From Halorubrum sp. PV6 (lineage in GTDB: Archaea > Halobacteriota > Halobacteria > Halobacteriales > Haloferacaceae), in assembly GCF_003990725.2 (NCBI RefSeq), contig NZ_CP030064.1:248001-312000 (forward strand): DNA of 64,000 nt, in the 5' to 3' direction. A program made the translations under genes and the position numbers. The notes beneath the pieces are model-generated. The model did not search any database and had not been told where the DNA came from. It worked only from the letters and a program-made list of their open reading frames with translations. Shown here piece by piece: positions 45,071 to 54,377 of the stretch (within the stretch, counting starts at the first letter, position 1; each line of letters opens with the position of its first letter).

Positions 45071-46141
45071 ATGTCCGACAACAGGTGGTCGGCGGACCGG
45101 CGAAGCTTCGTTAAAACGGCGGGCGCGGGCGGTGTGGTCGCGTTGGCGGGTTGTTCTGGCGGTGGCGGCGACGGGTCCGACGGGAGCGGTGGCTCCGGCG
45201 GGAGCGACGGCTCTGACGGGAGTAACGGCGCTTCCGCGGGCGAGACGGACGACGTCCCCTCCGCGCAGTTCATCCTGAACCCGGCCGAGGCCGACGTGGA
45301 GATCGAACAGCAGTACCAGCCGATGTTCGAGTACCTCGAATCCGAGGTCGAAGTCGAGATCGAATCCGACCGCGCGGCGAGCTACACCGCGACGCTGCAG
45401 GCGATGCGGAACGATCAAGGGGAGATCGCGGACATCTCGCCGTCGGCCGTCATCGCCGGCGAGGACATCCTCGACATCGTCGGCGTCCGGATCGCGTACG
45501 GCGCGGCGCGGTACTTCTCGACGACCACGACGACGCCCGACAGCGGGATCGAGTCGCTCGCCGACCTCGAAGGCGAACTGATCTACATGGGGGACATCCT
45601 CTCCGTCTCCGGGACGCTCGTTCCCCTCACGATGCTGCAGAACGCGGGGCTCGACATCGGGAACGCCCCGGACGGCGACGCGGTCGACTTCGACGCGGAG
45701 TACTCCGATCACACCACGGCGCGCGAGCAGATGGTCCAGCGCGACGACGTGATGGCGGCGACGACCGGCGCGTTCTCGTCGGCCCCGTACATCCCGCAGG
45801 AGCAGTTCGAGGAGATGTCGCAGGACTTCGTCGACATCTCGGCGGAGTACGAGGGCGCCGGCGACGAAATCGAGTCGTCCGGGACGGAGCTCCAGCTGCT
45901 CGCGGTGTCCGACCCGATCCCGCGCGCACCGCTGGCGACGCGGGCCAGCTGGGACGACCCGGTCAAGGCCGACATCGAGGAGGCCATCCTGAACGTGACC
46001 GAAGACGACCTCAGCCACGGCGACGACTACGACGGCGAGCCGCTCTGGTTCACCGGCGTCCAAGAGGGGAGCATCGATGACTACGAGCCGATTCGGGACG
46101 TGCTCGACCAGCTCGGCCTCGAATTCGAAGACCTTTCGTAA
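45071..46141 (+). CDS. phnD: Phosphonate-type ABC transporter substrate-binding lipoprotein
   Basis: 356 residues. DRRSFVKTAGAGGVVALAGC is a Tat signal with lipobox, followed by a Gly/Ser/Asp linker. The mature domain is PhnD-like: YQPMFEYLESEVEVEIESDR, YTATLQAMRNDQGEIADISP, SGTLVPLTMLQNAGLDIG and a late ISAEYEGAGDEIE. It could bind phosphonate, phosphite or phosphate. A TATATATAG stretch at 45016-45024 lies about 46 nt upstream. It heads an operon with phnC and phnE. Confidence 0.87.
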   Translation: MSDNRWSADRRSFVKTAGAGGVVALAGCSGGGGDGSDGSGGSGGSDGSDGSNGASAGETDDVPSAQFILNPAEADVEIEQQYQPMFEYLESEVEVEIESDRAASYTATLQAMRNDQGEIADISPSAVIAGEDILDIVGVRIAYGAARYFSTTTTTPDSGIESLADLEGELIYMGDILSVSGTLVPLTMLQNAGLDIGNAPDGDAVDFDAEYSDHTTAREQMVQRDDVMAATTGAFSSAPYIPQEQFEEMSQDFVDISAEYEGAGDEIESSGTELQLLAVSDPIPRAPLATRASWDDPVKADIEEAILNVTEDDLSHGDDYDGEPLWFTGVQEGSIDDYEPIRDVLDQLGLEFEDLS

Positions 46142-46168
46142 ACACCTCACAACCCCTCTTTACATCTA

Positions 46169-46972
46169 ATGAGTCGCATCACAGTCGACGGGCTCGCGAA
46201 GCGGTTCGGCGACACCGTGGCGCTCGACGACGTCTCGTTCGAGGTCCCTCAGGGCGAGTTCGTCATCGTCCTCGGCGTCTCCGGCTCCGGGAAGTCGACG
46301 CTGCTCCGGTGTATGAACGCGCTCGAAACCCCCACCGAGGGGGAGATCCGCGTCGGCGACGAGCCCGTGACCAGTCCCCGCGACGACATCGCGATGATCT
46401 TCCAGCAACACAACATCATCGACCAGATGACCGCGTACTCCAACGCGCTCACCGGGTCGCTCAACCGGAACACGTTCATCGACTCGCTGTTCCAGCGTCA
46501 GGACGAAGCAGACAAACTCCAGGCGCTGGAGGCGCTTCACACCGTGGGACTGCTCGATCAGGCCCAACAGAGCGCAAAGCGCATGTCCGGCGGGCAACAG
46601 CAGCGCGTCGGCATCGCCCGTGCGCTGGTTCAAGACCCCACGATTCTGCTGGCCGACGAGCCGGTCGCGAGCCTCGATCCGGGCTCCTCACAGCAGGTCA
46701 TGGGGTACCTCCGGACCGCCGCGCGAAAGCGCGACCTGACCGCCGTCATCAGCCTTCACCAGGTGAACCTCGCGCGGAAGTTCGGTGAGCGGTTCATCGG
46801 CCTCCGCGACGGCGAGAAGGTGTTCGACGGCTACCGCGACGAGTTCGACATGGACGTGATAGACGAGATATACGGCGACATCGACACCGAGGGGATGTTC
46901 GCGCCCGACGCCGACCGAACCGCCGACGAGGCGTCGTCGACGGTCGTCTCCGACGGGGGGACCGAACAGTGA
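46169..46972 (+). CDS. phnC: Phosphonate-type ABC transporter ATPase
   Basis: 267 residues. Walker A is LGVSGSGKSTLLRCMNALET, signature [16 protein letters not shown] and Walker B ILLADEPVASLDPGSS. QQHNIIDQMTAYSNALTGSL is the PhnC-typical segment after the Q-loop. The C-terminal tail after DEIYGDIDTEGMFA is acidic and haloarchaeal. The stop overlaps the phnE start (GTGA), and the gap after phnD is 27 bp, so the three genes form one unit. Confidence 0.92.
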   Translation: MSRITVDGLAKRFGDTVALDDVSFEVPQGEFVIVLGVSGSGKSTLLRCMNALETPTEGEIRVGDEPVTSPRDDIAMIFQQHNIIDQMTAYSNALTGSLNRNTFIDSLFQRQDEADKLQALEALHTVGLLDQAQQSAKRMSGGQQQRVGIARALVQDPTILLADEPVASLDPGSSQQVMGYLRTAARKRDLTAVISLHQVNLARKFGERFIGLRDGEKVFDGYRDEFDMDVIDEIYGDIDTEGMFAPDADRTADEASSTVVSDGGTEQ

Positions 46973-47937
46973 GCTTCGACGACGCCGTCCGCGAGCGCTA
47001 CGAGGCCATCGTCCTCGCTCGCCGCGTCAAGGCGCTCGTGATGGGAGTTGGGCTGCTCGTGCTCGGTGCGGTGTTCTACTACGCGCTCACTTCCGTCGGC
47101 TTCTTCGCCGCCAACATTCCCGAGTACTTCCCGAACTTCCTCAACGCGCTCCGCGACTTCTTCCCCTTCTTAGCGCCCTCGTTCCCGTTCATCGACCCGA
47201 CCGGGTTCCTCGACTACTGGGCGTTCATCGAGGAACGGAACCTCATCTGGGGCGGGTTCGGCGGCGACACGCCGCTGCTCGGCGAGGCGGGGATCACCCT
47301 CGCGATGGGCTTTGCCGGCACCGTCATGGGGTTTCCGCTCGCGCTGCTGTTCGGCATTCTGGGCTCGGGCCGCGTGACGCCGTTCCCCTTTAACTTCATC
47401 TTCCGCGGGCTCATGTCGTCGATCCGCGCCATCCCCGCGCTCGTGTGGGGGCTCATCTACATCCCGCTCGGCGGGATCGGCCCCGTCACCGCGACGCTCG
47501 CGATCGCGACCGACACCATCGGCAACCTCGGTCGCCTCTTCACCGACGAGCTAGAGGAGATCGAAGACGGCCCCATCGAGGCGATGGAGACGACCGGGGC
47601 GAACAAGCCGCAGACGATCACCTTCGGAATGTTATCGCAGGTGACGACGCCGTACATCGCCTGGACGCTATACATCTTCGAGATCAACGTCCGGATCGCC
47701 GTCTCGCTCGGTATCATCGGCGGCGGCGGACTCGGCAACGTGCTCTCCGTCCAGCAGGGGCTGTTCGCGTTCACCAACATGATGGCGACGATCCTCGTCA
47801 TCCTCGTGTTGATCATCTCCGTGGAGGTCTTCTCACAGCGGATCCGCTCCGCGCTCCGCGAGGGCGACGAGGCGCAGGGGCTCGTGGCGCTACTCCTGGG
47901 CTTCCCGCAGCGCATGGCCGAGGCGGCGCTGAAGTGA
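46969..47937 (+). CDS. phnE: Phosphonate-type ABC transporter permease
   Basis: 322 residues from the GTG overlapping phnC. After a first helix (VMGVGLLVLGAVFYYALTSV) comes a long external loop, then five more helices. MSSIRAIPALVWGLIYIPLG and ELEEIEDGPIEAMETTGANK (the EAA loop) match PhnE, as does GIIGGGGLGNVLSVQQGLFA near the end. It probably acts as a homodimer. No phn C-P lyase genes are in the window, so the transported compound may be a different phosphorus species. Confidence 0.9.
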   Translation: MSFDDAVRERYEAIVLARRVKALVMGVGLLVLGAVFYYALTSVGFFAANIPEYFPNFLNALRDFFPFLAPSFPFIDPTGFLDYWAFIEERNLIWGGFGGDTPLLGEAGITLAMGFAGTVMGFPLALLFGILGSGRVTPFPFNFIFRGLMSSIRAIPALVWGLIYIPLGGIGPVTATLAIATDTIGNLGRLFTDELEEIEDGPIEAMETTGANKPQTITFGMLSQVTTPYIAWTLYIFEINVRIAVSLGIIGGGGLGNVLSVQQGLFAFTNMMATILVILVLIISVEVFSQRIRSALREGDEAQGLVALLLGFPQRMAEAALK

Positions 47938-48070
47938 CGCGGCCGCCGCACTGAACGCGGGCGCTCCGCGTCCGCCGTGGTGCGTCGCTCGCACGCCCGG
48001 CACCGCCCCGCGACCGGCGCCCGACCGTCACAAGGGAAACCGCTTTTTCCGTCCCCCTCACAGGGGAGGT

Positions 48071-48730
48071 ATGAGCACCTTCGAACCGCCCGCGGAGACG
48101 CTGGCGGACGTCGTCTTGGTCGACTACGGCCTCGGCAACCTGCGGTCCGCGACCCGCGGGCTCGAACGCGCCGGCGCCGCGGTCGAGATAACCGACGACC
48201 CCGAGGCGTTCGCGGCCGCCGACGGCGTCGTCCTGCCGGGCGTCGGCGCGTTCCGCGAGGGGATGGAAAACGCCGGTCCGCTCCGCGAGGCGCTGACGGA
48301 CCACGCCGAGGCGGGCCGCCCGCTCTTCGGGATCTGTCTCGGGATGCAGATGCTCCTCACGTCCAGCGAGGAGGCCGACCACGAGGGCGAAGGCGAGGTG
48401 ACGGGGCTCGATCTGGTCTCCGGCACCAACGTCCGGTTCGAGGTCGACAGGAAGGTCCCTCACATGGGCTGGAACGAACTCGATGTCGAGCGGGACCACC
48501 CGATAGTCGAGGGCGTCGACGGGGAGTACGCCTACTTCGTCCACTCCTACTACGCCGAGCCAGACGACCCGGACGCGGTGGTCGCCACCGCGGACTACGG
48601 CGTCGACTTCCCCGCCGTCGTCGCCAACGAGGCCGGCAACGTGTTCGGCACTCAGTTCCACCCGGAAAAGAGCGGGGAGACGGGGCTCCGTATTCTGCGA
48701 AACTTCGTCGGGTACTGCGCGGAGCAGTAG
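48071..48730 (+). CDS. hisH: Imidazole glycerol phosphate synthase glutaminase subunit
   Basis: 219 residues. It supplies ammonia to HisF in histidine synthesis. VVLVDYGLGNLRSATRGLER is the HisH start, FGICLGMQMLLTSSEEADHE the nucleophile elbow with the catalytic Cys, and VFGTQFHPEKSGETGLRILR carries the His and Glu of the triad. RKVPHMGWNELDVERDHPIV is HisH-specific. A GGAGGT lies directly before the ATG but is too close for a Shine-Dalgarno site. No other his gene is near. Confidence 0.94.
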   Translation: MSTFEPPAETLADVVLVDYGLGNLRSATRGLERAGAAVEITDDPEAFAAADGVVLPGVGAFREGMENAGPLREALTDHAEAGRPLFGICLGMQMLLTSSEEADHEGEGEVTGLDLVSGTNVRFEVDRKVPHMGWNELDVERDHPIVEGVDGEYAYFVHSYYAEPDDPDAVVATADYGVDFPAVVANEAGNVFGTQFHPEKSGETGLRILRNFVGYCAEQ

Positions 48731-48765
48731 GCGGCGGCGTCTACGACGGAGACTGTCGTCGAGAG

Positions 48766-49779
48766 TTACAGCCCGTCGTACGGGCCGGGCTTCGCGGCGG
48801 TGAGCCGGTCGACCTGCTCGTCAGCGAGGTCGATTTCGGCGGCCGCGAGGTTCTCCGCGAGCTGGTCGGTCGTGCGCGCGCCGACGATGGGCGCGGTGAC
48901 GCCGTCGCGGTGGGCGAGCCACGCGAGCGCGGTCTGAGCGGGGGTCGCGTCGACCTCGTCGGCGACGGCGTCGAGTTCGTCGTGGAGGTCGAAGTTCGCC
49001 TCGGTGAGGTACGCCTCCTGGAAGCGGCTCGACTCGACGGCCTTCGACTCCTCGGGAAGGTCCGCGTCGCGGTCGTACTTTCCGGTCAAAAAGCCCTGTC
49101 CGAGCGGGCTCCACGGCGAGACGGCCAGATTCTGGTGGCGCGCGAACTCAAGGTAGTCGCCCTCGACCTCGCGGTCGACGAGGTTGTAGCGCGGCTGGAG
49201 CACGGTGAACGGCTCCCACCCCTCGCTCCGGGCGATCTCGTTGGCGCGGGCGACCTTCCACGCGTTCGGGCGGAGCGTGGAGGCGCCGAGGTAGTGGACC
49301 TTGCCGGACTCGACGAGCCCGTTGAGCGTCTTCATCAGCTCGCGGGCCGGCGTCTCGTCGTCCCAGCGGTGGATGTAGAGGACGTCGAGGTAGTCGGTGT
49401 CGAGCCTGTCGAAGAGGGCGTCGACGCGGTGCCGGATATTCTTCCGATTCGTCCCGCGGCTGTTCGGGTCGCCGTCGCGGATCTGCCAGTACACCTTCGA
49501 GGCGATCGTGTAGCGCTCGCGGTCGCGCTCGGCGAGCCAGTCGCCGATCCAGCGCTCGCAGTCGCCGCCGCCGTACACGTCGGCGGTGTCGATGTAGCGC
49601 CCGCCGGCGGCCTCGTACCCGTCGAGCAGTTCGTGTGCGCGGGCCTCGTCTATCTCCACGTTGCCCGCCTCGGTCACGCGGCCGAACCGCCACGTGCCGA
49701 GCTGCAGCTCGCTGGTCCGGAGGCCGGTCCGACCGAGCGGGACCGTATCGAGGTCGATGTCGTCGAGTGCTGGCGTCAT
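48766..49779 (-). CDS. Aldo/keto reductase
   Basis: 337 residues. A TIM-barrel NADPH oxidoreductase. The catalytic residues are seen as RYIDTADVYGGG (Asp, Tyr), IASKVYWQIR (Lys) and DVLYIHRWDDETPARELM (His), and SPLGQGFLTGKYDRDADLPE with VGARTTDQLAENLAAAEIDL forms the cofactor-binding part. It is closest in feel to the YajO/KCNAB group. The substrate is unknown. It ends 36 bp from hisH in opposite orientation and starts 90 bp downstream of the carS stop. Confidence 0.9.
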   Translation of the reverse strand: MTPALDDIDLDTVPLGRTGLRTSELQLGTWRFGRVTEAGNVEIDEARAHELLDGYEAAGGRYIDTADVYGGGDCERWIGDWLAERDRERYTIASKVYWQIRDGDPNSRGTNRKNIRHRVDALFDRLDTDYLDVLYIHRWDDETPARELMKTLNGLVESGKVHYLGASTLRPNAWKVARANEIARSEGWEPFTVLQPRYNLVDREVEGDYLEFARHQNLAVSPWSPLGQGFLTGKYDRDADLPEESKAVESSRFQEAYLTEANFDLHDELDAVADEVDATPAQTALAWLAHRDGVTAPIVGARTTDQLAENLAAAEIDLADEQVDRLTAAKPGPYDGL

Positions 49780-49868
49780 CTCTCGGTCGGTAGTGGCCGT
49801 CGCCGCAAAAACCCACAGCTAGCGGACGCGATGTGTGACCGTTCGGCGAGGGCGGCGCGGGCGGGCGG

Positions 49869-50411
49869 CTACCACGGCTCGTTTTTTACGCCGACCGCGT
49901 AGGCGCCGACGTTCGTGACGACGTGGAGGACCGGGGTCATCACTACCACGACGACGAGGACGGCCGGGGTGAACACCGCGAGCGCCCAGTCGGTGTCGAC
50001 GACGAAGACGGCGGCGAGCGCGACGACGACGAAGTCGAGCTGGTCGAGTCCGGGAAACGCCGCGCCGCGCTCTCGCCCCGACCGACGCTTGAGGAAGGAG
50101 GCGCCGATGTCGCCGCACATCGCGCCGAACGCGAGCGCGACGGCGGCCGGGAGCGCGAACGTCGGGAGGTCGACGCCGAGGGCGGCGCTCGCGGGCGCGG
50201 CGAGGCGGTTGAGCGCGAGCGCGACGGCGACGCCGGCGAGGGTTCCGACCGCGGTGCCGCGCCACGTCTTGCCGTCGCCGAGCAGGCGCGCGCCGCGCCA
50301 CTCGCGGCCGCCGTCGATTGGGCGGCCGCCGCCCGCGAGCACGGCGGCGTTGTTCGGCACGTACGCGGGCAACATCGCCCAGAACGCGGTCGCGACGAGC
50401 GAACCGATCAT
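49869..50411 (-). CDS. carS: CDP-2,3-bis-(O-geranylgeranyl)-sn-glycerol synthase (CDP-archaeol synthase)
   Basis: 180 residues from the ATG at 50411. It is a membrane CTP transferase in archaeal phospholipid synthesis. The family signature is visible: [18 protein letters not shown], then [40 protein letters not shown] and [14 protein letters not shown]. Four to five helices. It is divergent from the DUF502 gene over 90 bp that contains a TATA-like palindrome GGGTTTATAAATCCC, which could serve both genes. Confidence 0.93.
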   Translation of the reverse strand: MIGSLVATAFWAMLPAYVPNNAAVLAGGGRPIDGGREWRGARLLGDGKTWRGTAVGTLAGVAVALALNRLAAPASAALGVDLPTFALPAAVALAFGAMCGDIGASFLKRRSGRERGAAFPGLDQLDFVVVALAAVFVVDTDWALAVFTPAVLVVVVVMTPVLHVVTNVGAYAVGVKNEPW

Positions 50412-50430
50412 ACCCGCACCTGCGCCCGTG

Positions 50431-50448
50431 GCGGGTTTATAAATCCCG
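50431..50448. promoter_or_regulatory. TATA-like palindrome between carS and the DUF502 gene
   Basis: GGGTTTATAAATCCC sits in the 90-bp divergent gap, about 25 nt from the carS ATG on the minus strand. A second A/T element, CATTTAAG, at about 50469-50476 is about 29 nt before the other gene's ATG, so each gene may have its own box. Confidence 0.45.
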
Positions 50449-50501
50449 GATCGCGGCGTAGAAGCCCATTTAAGCGTCGCCGACAGATGACGATTCGATA
50501 G

Positions 50502-51224
50502 ATGTCCACGTGGAAACGCGACTTCGCCAGCGGCCTCATCGTGTTGGCGCCCCTCCTCGTCCTCCTCCTCGTCCTCCAGTGGATCTACCGGTATATCGCG
50601 TCGATCCCGCTGATCGAAGCGCTCCAGCCCACGGTCATCCCCGCGTGGCTCGAACCCGCCTCGCGAGTGGTCATCGCGATGGCCGTATTCGTGACGGTCG
50701 TCCTCGCGGTCGGCTACTTCATGCGGACGACGCTCGGACGGCTGGCTGAGTCCGCCGTCGACGGCGCGATAAACCGGATCCCGGCGCTTCGCGTGGTGTA
50801 CAACGCGTCGAAACTGGCGATCGAAACGGCCGTCTCCGGCACCGACGAACTGCAGAGCCCGGTCTACATCGAGACGTGGCCGGGGATCCGCATGACGGCG
50901 TTCCGGACCGGCAAGAAGACGCGCGACGGGAAGATTGTCCTCTTTATGCCGACCGCACCCAACATCACCACCGGGTTCGTCATCGAGGTTGAACCGGAGC
51001 GCGTCGAAGAGACGGGCGAGACCGTCGAAGAGGGGATGACGCGGGTCCTCTCGGCGGGCTTCGCCGAGTCGGCCCACCAGGTTCCCGTCGAAGAAGAAGG
51101 GCCGTCCGATGGCGCCTCTCGGCGACCGGGCGGCATCGGCGACATCCACACCGACGGGGCGCCGGGCGAAACGGAGCGCCCGTCGGCGGACGGGGGCGAC
51201 GACGGGACCGGATCACGCCCGTAG
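50502..51224 (+). CDS. DUF502 family membrane protein
   Basis: 240 residues. Two hydrophobic helices at the N terminus ([20 protein letters not shown] and [20 protein letters not shown]), then [20 protein letters not shown], the most conserved part of DUF502 (COG2928). [20 protein letters not shown] and [20 protein letters not shown] follow. Function is unknown in the family; it is widely conserved in bacteria and haloarchaea. The last 45 residues are a low-complexity Gly/Asp/Glu tail. Confidence 0.85.
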   Translation: MSTWKRDFASGLIVLAPLLVLLLVLQWIYRYIASIPLIEALQPTVIPAWLEPASRVVIAMAVFVTVVLAVGYFMRTTLGRLAESAVDGAINRIPALRVVYNASKLAIETAVSGTDELQSPVYIETWPGIRMTAFRTGKKTRDGKIVLFMPTAPNITTGFVIEVEPERVEETGETVEEGMTRVLSAGFAESAHQVPVEEEGPSDGASRRPGGIGDIHTDGAPGETERPSADGGDDGTGSRP

Positions 51225-51239
51225 CCGGCGGCGACGTTT

Positions 51240-52169
51240 TTAAACGTAGGTGAACCAGTCGTCGTGGTCGTCCGTCTCCCGCTCCACCAGATCGAAGAAG
51301 GCGTTCTGTAACTCCTCCGTGACCGGGCCGCGCGTGCCCGCGCCGATCTCCGTGTCGTCGACCGACCGGATCGGCGTGACCTCGGCGGCGGAGCCGGTGA
51401 AGAACAGCTCGTCGGCGGTGTACAGCTGTCCCCGCGAGATGATGGCCTCGTCGTGGACGGTGTAGCCGCGCTCTTCCGCCAGTTGGATGACGGTGTCGCG
51501 AGTGATCCCTTCGAGGATCGACTGCGCGAGGCCGGTCGTGTATATCTCGCCGTCGTTGACCATGAAGATGTTCTCGCCCGGCCCCTCGGCGACGTTACCC
51601 TCCTTATTTAAGACGATGGCCTCGACGTAGCCGTTCCGGCGGGCCTCCTCGCCCGCGAGCATGGAGTTGACGTACAGCCCCGTGGTCTTCACGTTCGTCG
51701 GCACCTGCGAGGAGGCGTGTTTCCGCCACGAGGAGACCATCACGTCGACGCCGTCGTTGAGCGCCTCCTCACCGAGATACGCGCCCCACGGCCACGCCGC
51801 GATCACGAGATCCGTCGGGCAGTCTTTCGGCGAGACGCCCAGCGAGTCGTACCCGTAGTAGGCGATCGGCCGGATATACCCCGATTCGAGGTCCTGGCGG
51901 TCGAGCAGTTCGAGGACCGCCTCGGTGATCTCCTCGCGGGAGTGTTCGATCTCCATGTCGTACATCTTCGCGGAGTCGAACAGGCGGTCGAGGTGTTCTT
52001 CCCAGCGGAAGATCGCCGGTCCCTTCTCGGTCTCGTAACAGCGGACGCCTTCGAACACGCCGCTCCCGTAGTGGAGCGCGTGGGTCAGAACGTGGGTCGT
52101 CGCGTCCTCCCAGTCGAGGAACTCCCCGTTCTTCCAGATCGTGTCGACGTCCATCTCGTCAAATCCCAT
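51240..52169 (-). CDS. ilvE: Branched-chain amino acid aminotransferase
   Basis: 309 residues. Fold-type IV PLP enzyme for the last step of Val, Leu and Ile synthesis. IWKNGEFLDWEDATTHVLTH, then HYGSGVFEGVRCY, is the usual start. SSWRKHASSQVPTNVKTTGL contains the PLP lysine, and EAIVLNKEGNVAEGPGENIF and ELFFTGSAAEVTPIRSVDD are BCAT signatures. A TATA-like GATTTAAGCC lies about 25 nt upstream on the minus strand. It ends 15 bp from the DUF502 gene, converging on it. Confidence 0.93.
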   Translation of the reverse strand: MGFDEMDVDTIWKNGEFLDWEDATTHVLTHALHYGSGVFEGVRCYETEKGPAIFRWEEHLDRLFDSAKMYDMEIEHSREEITEAVLELLDRQDLESGYIRPIAYYGYDSLGVSPKDCPTDLVIAAWPWGAYLGEEALNDGVDVMVSSWRKHASSQVPTNVKTTGLYVNSMLAGEEARRNGYVEAIVLNKEGNVAEGPGENIFMVNDGEIYTTGLAQSILEGITRDTVIQLAEERGYTVHDEAIISRGQLYTADELFFTGSAAEVTPIRSVDDTEIGAGTRGPVTEELQNAFFDLVERETDDHDDWFTYV

Positions 52170-52290
52170 ACGCGGAGGTTGCGGCGGTCGGGCTTAAATC
52201 TGTGACATGCGGAGAACGCGACTGTTACGTGCCACGTGTCGCTGGGGTCCCCGCCGTTCGCTGACAAATCGTTGCTACGTGAGCGACGGG

Positions 52291-52427
52291 GACCACCGCC
52301 GAAGCCCCAGCCGCTCGGTTATAACTCGTCGCTGGCGGATCGGCGGTGACCACCGCCGAAGCCCCAGCCGCTCGGTTATAACTCGTCGCTGGCGGATCGG
52401 CGGTGACCACCGCCGAAGCCCCAGCCG
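52291..52427. repeat. 57-bp tandem repeat, two full copies and part of a third
   Basis: Units begin at 52291, 52348 and 52405 with GACCACCGCCGAAGCCCCAG and are identical over two full periods; the third ends after 23 nt. Each junction forms a hairpin CGGCGGT-gacc-ACCGCCG, and each unit carries a TATA-like GGTTATAAC. The repeat is in the non-coding gap between ilvE and ribB. Its role (regulatory RNA, transcription stop or selfish repeat) cannot be told from sequence. Confidence 0.85.
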
Positions 52428-52670
52428 CGAGGACTCGCGCACCTCGCTGCGGTCCGCAGTCGCTCACTTCGTTCGCTCCTTGCGGTCCTTACGTCGGTGT
52501 GCTTCGTCCTCGCGGCCGCCCCTTCGAATCCCACCCGACCGCACAGCACCGCACCTCACGCCTCCCCAGCCTCGTCGCTCCCTTCGGTCGCGACTCCCTC
52601 GCACGCGCTCCTCGCGGTCGCCGGGGGCGACCGTTCGGAGGCGCGCGCCGGCAGCCGGTGTTCCGCTCGT
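52428..52670. other. Non-coding stretch with short inverted and direct repeats
   Basis: After the tandem repeat the sequence has the CGCTCACTTCGTTCGCTCC and CTCCCTTCGGTCGCGAC types of small hairpins that are scattered through haloarchaeal genomes. Reading frames here are open only because of high GC. No gene is supported. Confidence 0.6.
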
Positions 52671-53375
52671 TTATGTAAGCGCCTGGACGAGGTCGGACCC
52701 CTCAACGTACGGAATTCCGCGTCGGTGCGCGTACGCCTCGGCGTCGGCGGGCGCCAGCGCGTCGCCCGTCTCGTCGTCGAGCATCTCACAGACCACGGCG
52801 GCGGGGGCGGCGCCGACCGCCTCGGCCATCGCGAGCCCGAGCTCCGTGTGGCCGGTCCGGCCCGCGAGCCCGTCGCGGTCGCCTCGCAGGACGTGCACGT
52901 GGCCGGGTGCGCGGAACTCCGACGCGAAGGCCTCCGGGCCGTACCCCGCGGGGTCGTCGTCGACGGCCGCGGCCGCGCCCGCGAGTTCCACGATGGTCCG
53001 CGCGCGGTCCGCGTCGGTGATCCCCGTGAACGTCTCGCGGTGGTTCACGGGCAGCGAGAACGAGGAGCGGTCGTCGTAGTCTGGGTCGTCGTCGACCGCG
53101 GGGTGATCGAGCGCGTCGGCGAGGAACGGCAGGTCGAACGCGTCGCCGACCGCGTCGCTCACCGCCACGCAGATCAGCCCGCCCGCGTCGTTGCGCATGT
53201 GCGCGACGGCCGCCTCGTCGACGGCGCCGGCCGGATACACGATGTCGGTCTCGCCCTCGCGGTCGGCGAAGTCGTGGACGCAGACCGGGTCGCCGGCGCG
53301 GAACGCCTCCAGCGCTCGCGTGACCGAGTCGGCGTCCGCGCTCGCCCCGTCGTCGCCGTCGGTGTCGGCGCGCAT
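52671..53375 (-). CDS. ribB: 3,4-dihydroxy-2-butanone-4-phosphate synthase
   Basis: 234 residues. It converts ribulose 5-phosphate to the four-carbon unit of riboflavin. The acidic loop FADREGETDIVYPAGAVDEA holds the metal and substrate binding Glu and Asp, and GLAGRTGHTELGLAMAEAVG carries the late His and Glu. AHMRNDAGGLICVAVS is also family-like. It is the usual archaeal single-domain form without GTP cyclohydrolase II. Its ATG overlaps the ribK stop (TGATG), so the two genes are one unit. Confidence 0.93.
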   Translation of the reverse strand: MRADTDGDDGASADADSVTRALEAFRAGDPVCVHDFADREGETDIVYPAGAVDEAAVAHMRNDAGGLICVAVSDAVGDAFDLPFLADALDHPAVDDDPDYDDRSSFSLPVNHRETFTGITDADRARTIVELAGAAAAVDDDPAGYGPEAFASEFRAPGHVHVLRGDRDGLAGRTGHTELGLAMAEAVGAAPAAVVCEMLDDETGDALAPADAEAYAHRRGIPYVEGSDLVQALT

Positions 53376-54127
53376 CAGGCGACCTCCGTCTCCGGCTCCC
53401 CCTGCTCGTCGGGGGCGTCCGCGCGGCTCGTGGCGGTCACTCTGACCTCCACCGCGTCGCCGTCATCGAGGTCGAGCACGTCGCGGAGCCGCTCCGGGGC
53501 GATCAGTTCGAGCTGGTCGTCGTCGTGGTGGGTCCGGTCCGGGACGATGGCGTGGACCGTCTCGTAGCGCTCCTCGCCCGCGACGAGCGTGACGCCGTAA
53601 CAGGACGCCGCGCCGTAGGTGCGGTCGTCGCCTTCCCACGCGTCGATGGGGACCGCGTCGATGCCGGCCATCTCGCCGCGCCGGCGGACGCTCTCCGCGG
53701 CGAGGTCCACGTTGAGCGTCCCGGCGAACGGCTCGTAGCCGAGTCGCGCCCGGAACTGCTCGGCGTAGCCGGGGAGGGTGATGTAGTGGCGGCCCTCGCC
53801 CATGCCGCCGGTGACCGCGCCGCGGAGGACGAGCTCCACGTCACGCTCGAACAGCCGGCGGTAGTCGGCGTACTCGCCGCGGAGGGCGGCCTCGCCCGCG
53901 TCGGTGACGCGGACCCACTGGCCGTCGCTCACCACGTCGCGCTCGATGAACCCCGCCGCTTCGAGCGTTTGGAGCCGCCGCGAGGCGGTTTGGGTCGAGG
54001 CGTCGAGCCGGTCGCCGAGCGCCGCACACGACACCTTCGTTTCGGTCAGGCCGCCGACGAGCCCGACGTGTTTCAGGGCCGCGATGGCGGCCGGGTCGGG
54101 ATCCGTCGCTGCCGTCGCTTCTGCCAT
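53375..54127 (-). CDS. ribK: CTP-dependent riboflavin kinase with N-terminal HTH (RbkR-like)
   Basis: 250 residues from the ATG at 54127; an earlier start at 54196 would cross the presumed promoter. The first 85 residues are a winged helix ([33 protein letters not shown]). The rest is the archaeal DUF120 riboflavin kinase: [40 protein letters not shown] and [18 protein letters not shown]. Archaeal proteins with this fusion (RbkR) both make FMN and regulate riboflavin genes. The coupling to ribB fits a feedback-controlled operon. Confidence 0.9.
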   Translation of the reverse strand: MAEATAATDPDPAAIAALKHVGLVGGLTETKVSCAALGDRLDASTQTASRRLQTLEAAGFIERDVVSDGQWVRVTDAGEAALRGEYADYRRLFERDVELVLRGAVTGGMGEGRHYITLPGYAEQFRARLGYEPFAGTLNVDLAAESVRRRGEMAGIDAVPIDAWEGDDRTYGAASCYGVTLVAGEERYETVHAIVPDRTHHDDDQLELIAPERLRDVLDLDDGDAVEVRVTATSRADAPDEQGEPETEVA

Positions 54128-54183
54128 ACGCAAAACTGGGTCGTCCGCACGCAAAAGGGTAACGGATGTGAGATGCGTTCCAG

Positions 54184-54200
54184 AAACGTTATTCACGTTT
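54184..54200. promoter_or_regulatory. Inverted repeat upstream of ribK-ribB
   Basis: AAACGT (54184-54189) and ACGTTT (54195-54200) form a perfect 6-bp inverted repeat with a 5-nt spacer, 57-73 nt upstream of the ribK ATG. The octamer ACGCAAAA also occurs twice between it and the start. A self-regulation site for the HTH of RbkR is a reasonable guess. Confidence 0.4.
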
Positions 54201-54377
54201 GCAGTGGAACGATCGCTCGACGAGCCCGCAGTCGATCAGCCGTTGTTCGCCCCGCTACCTAACGCCGTCGGTCCCGGCGGTCGGGAGTCGCGTCGGCCGC
54301 TCATCGAGTGCGAAGGACCCGCGTGCGCCTCGCCGAAAGGTAAGGTACAAATACGAACGGCGATTGCTTCCGGATGC

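Noticed and set aside
52291-52427. CRISPR-like array
   Set aside because: The repeats are tandem without unique spacers, only about 2.4 copies, and no cas genes are nearby.
52207-53079. Open frame across the 57-bp repeats with a repeated 19-residue unit
   Set aside because: 57 is a multiple of three, so any repeat frame stays open. The product is low-complexity and runs into antisense of ribB.
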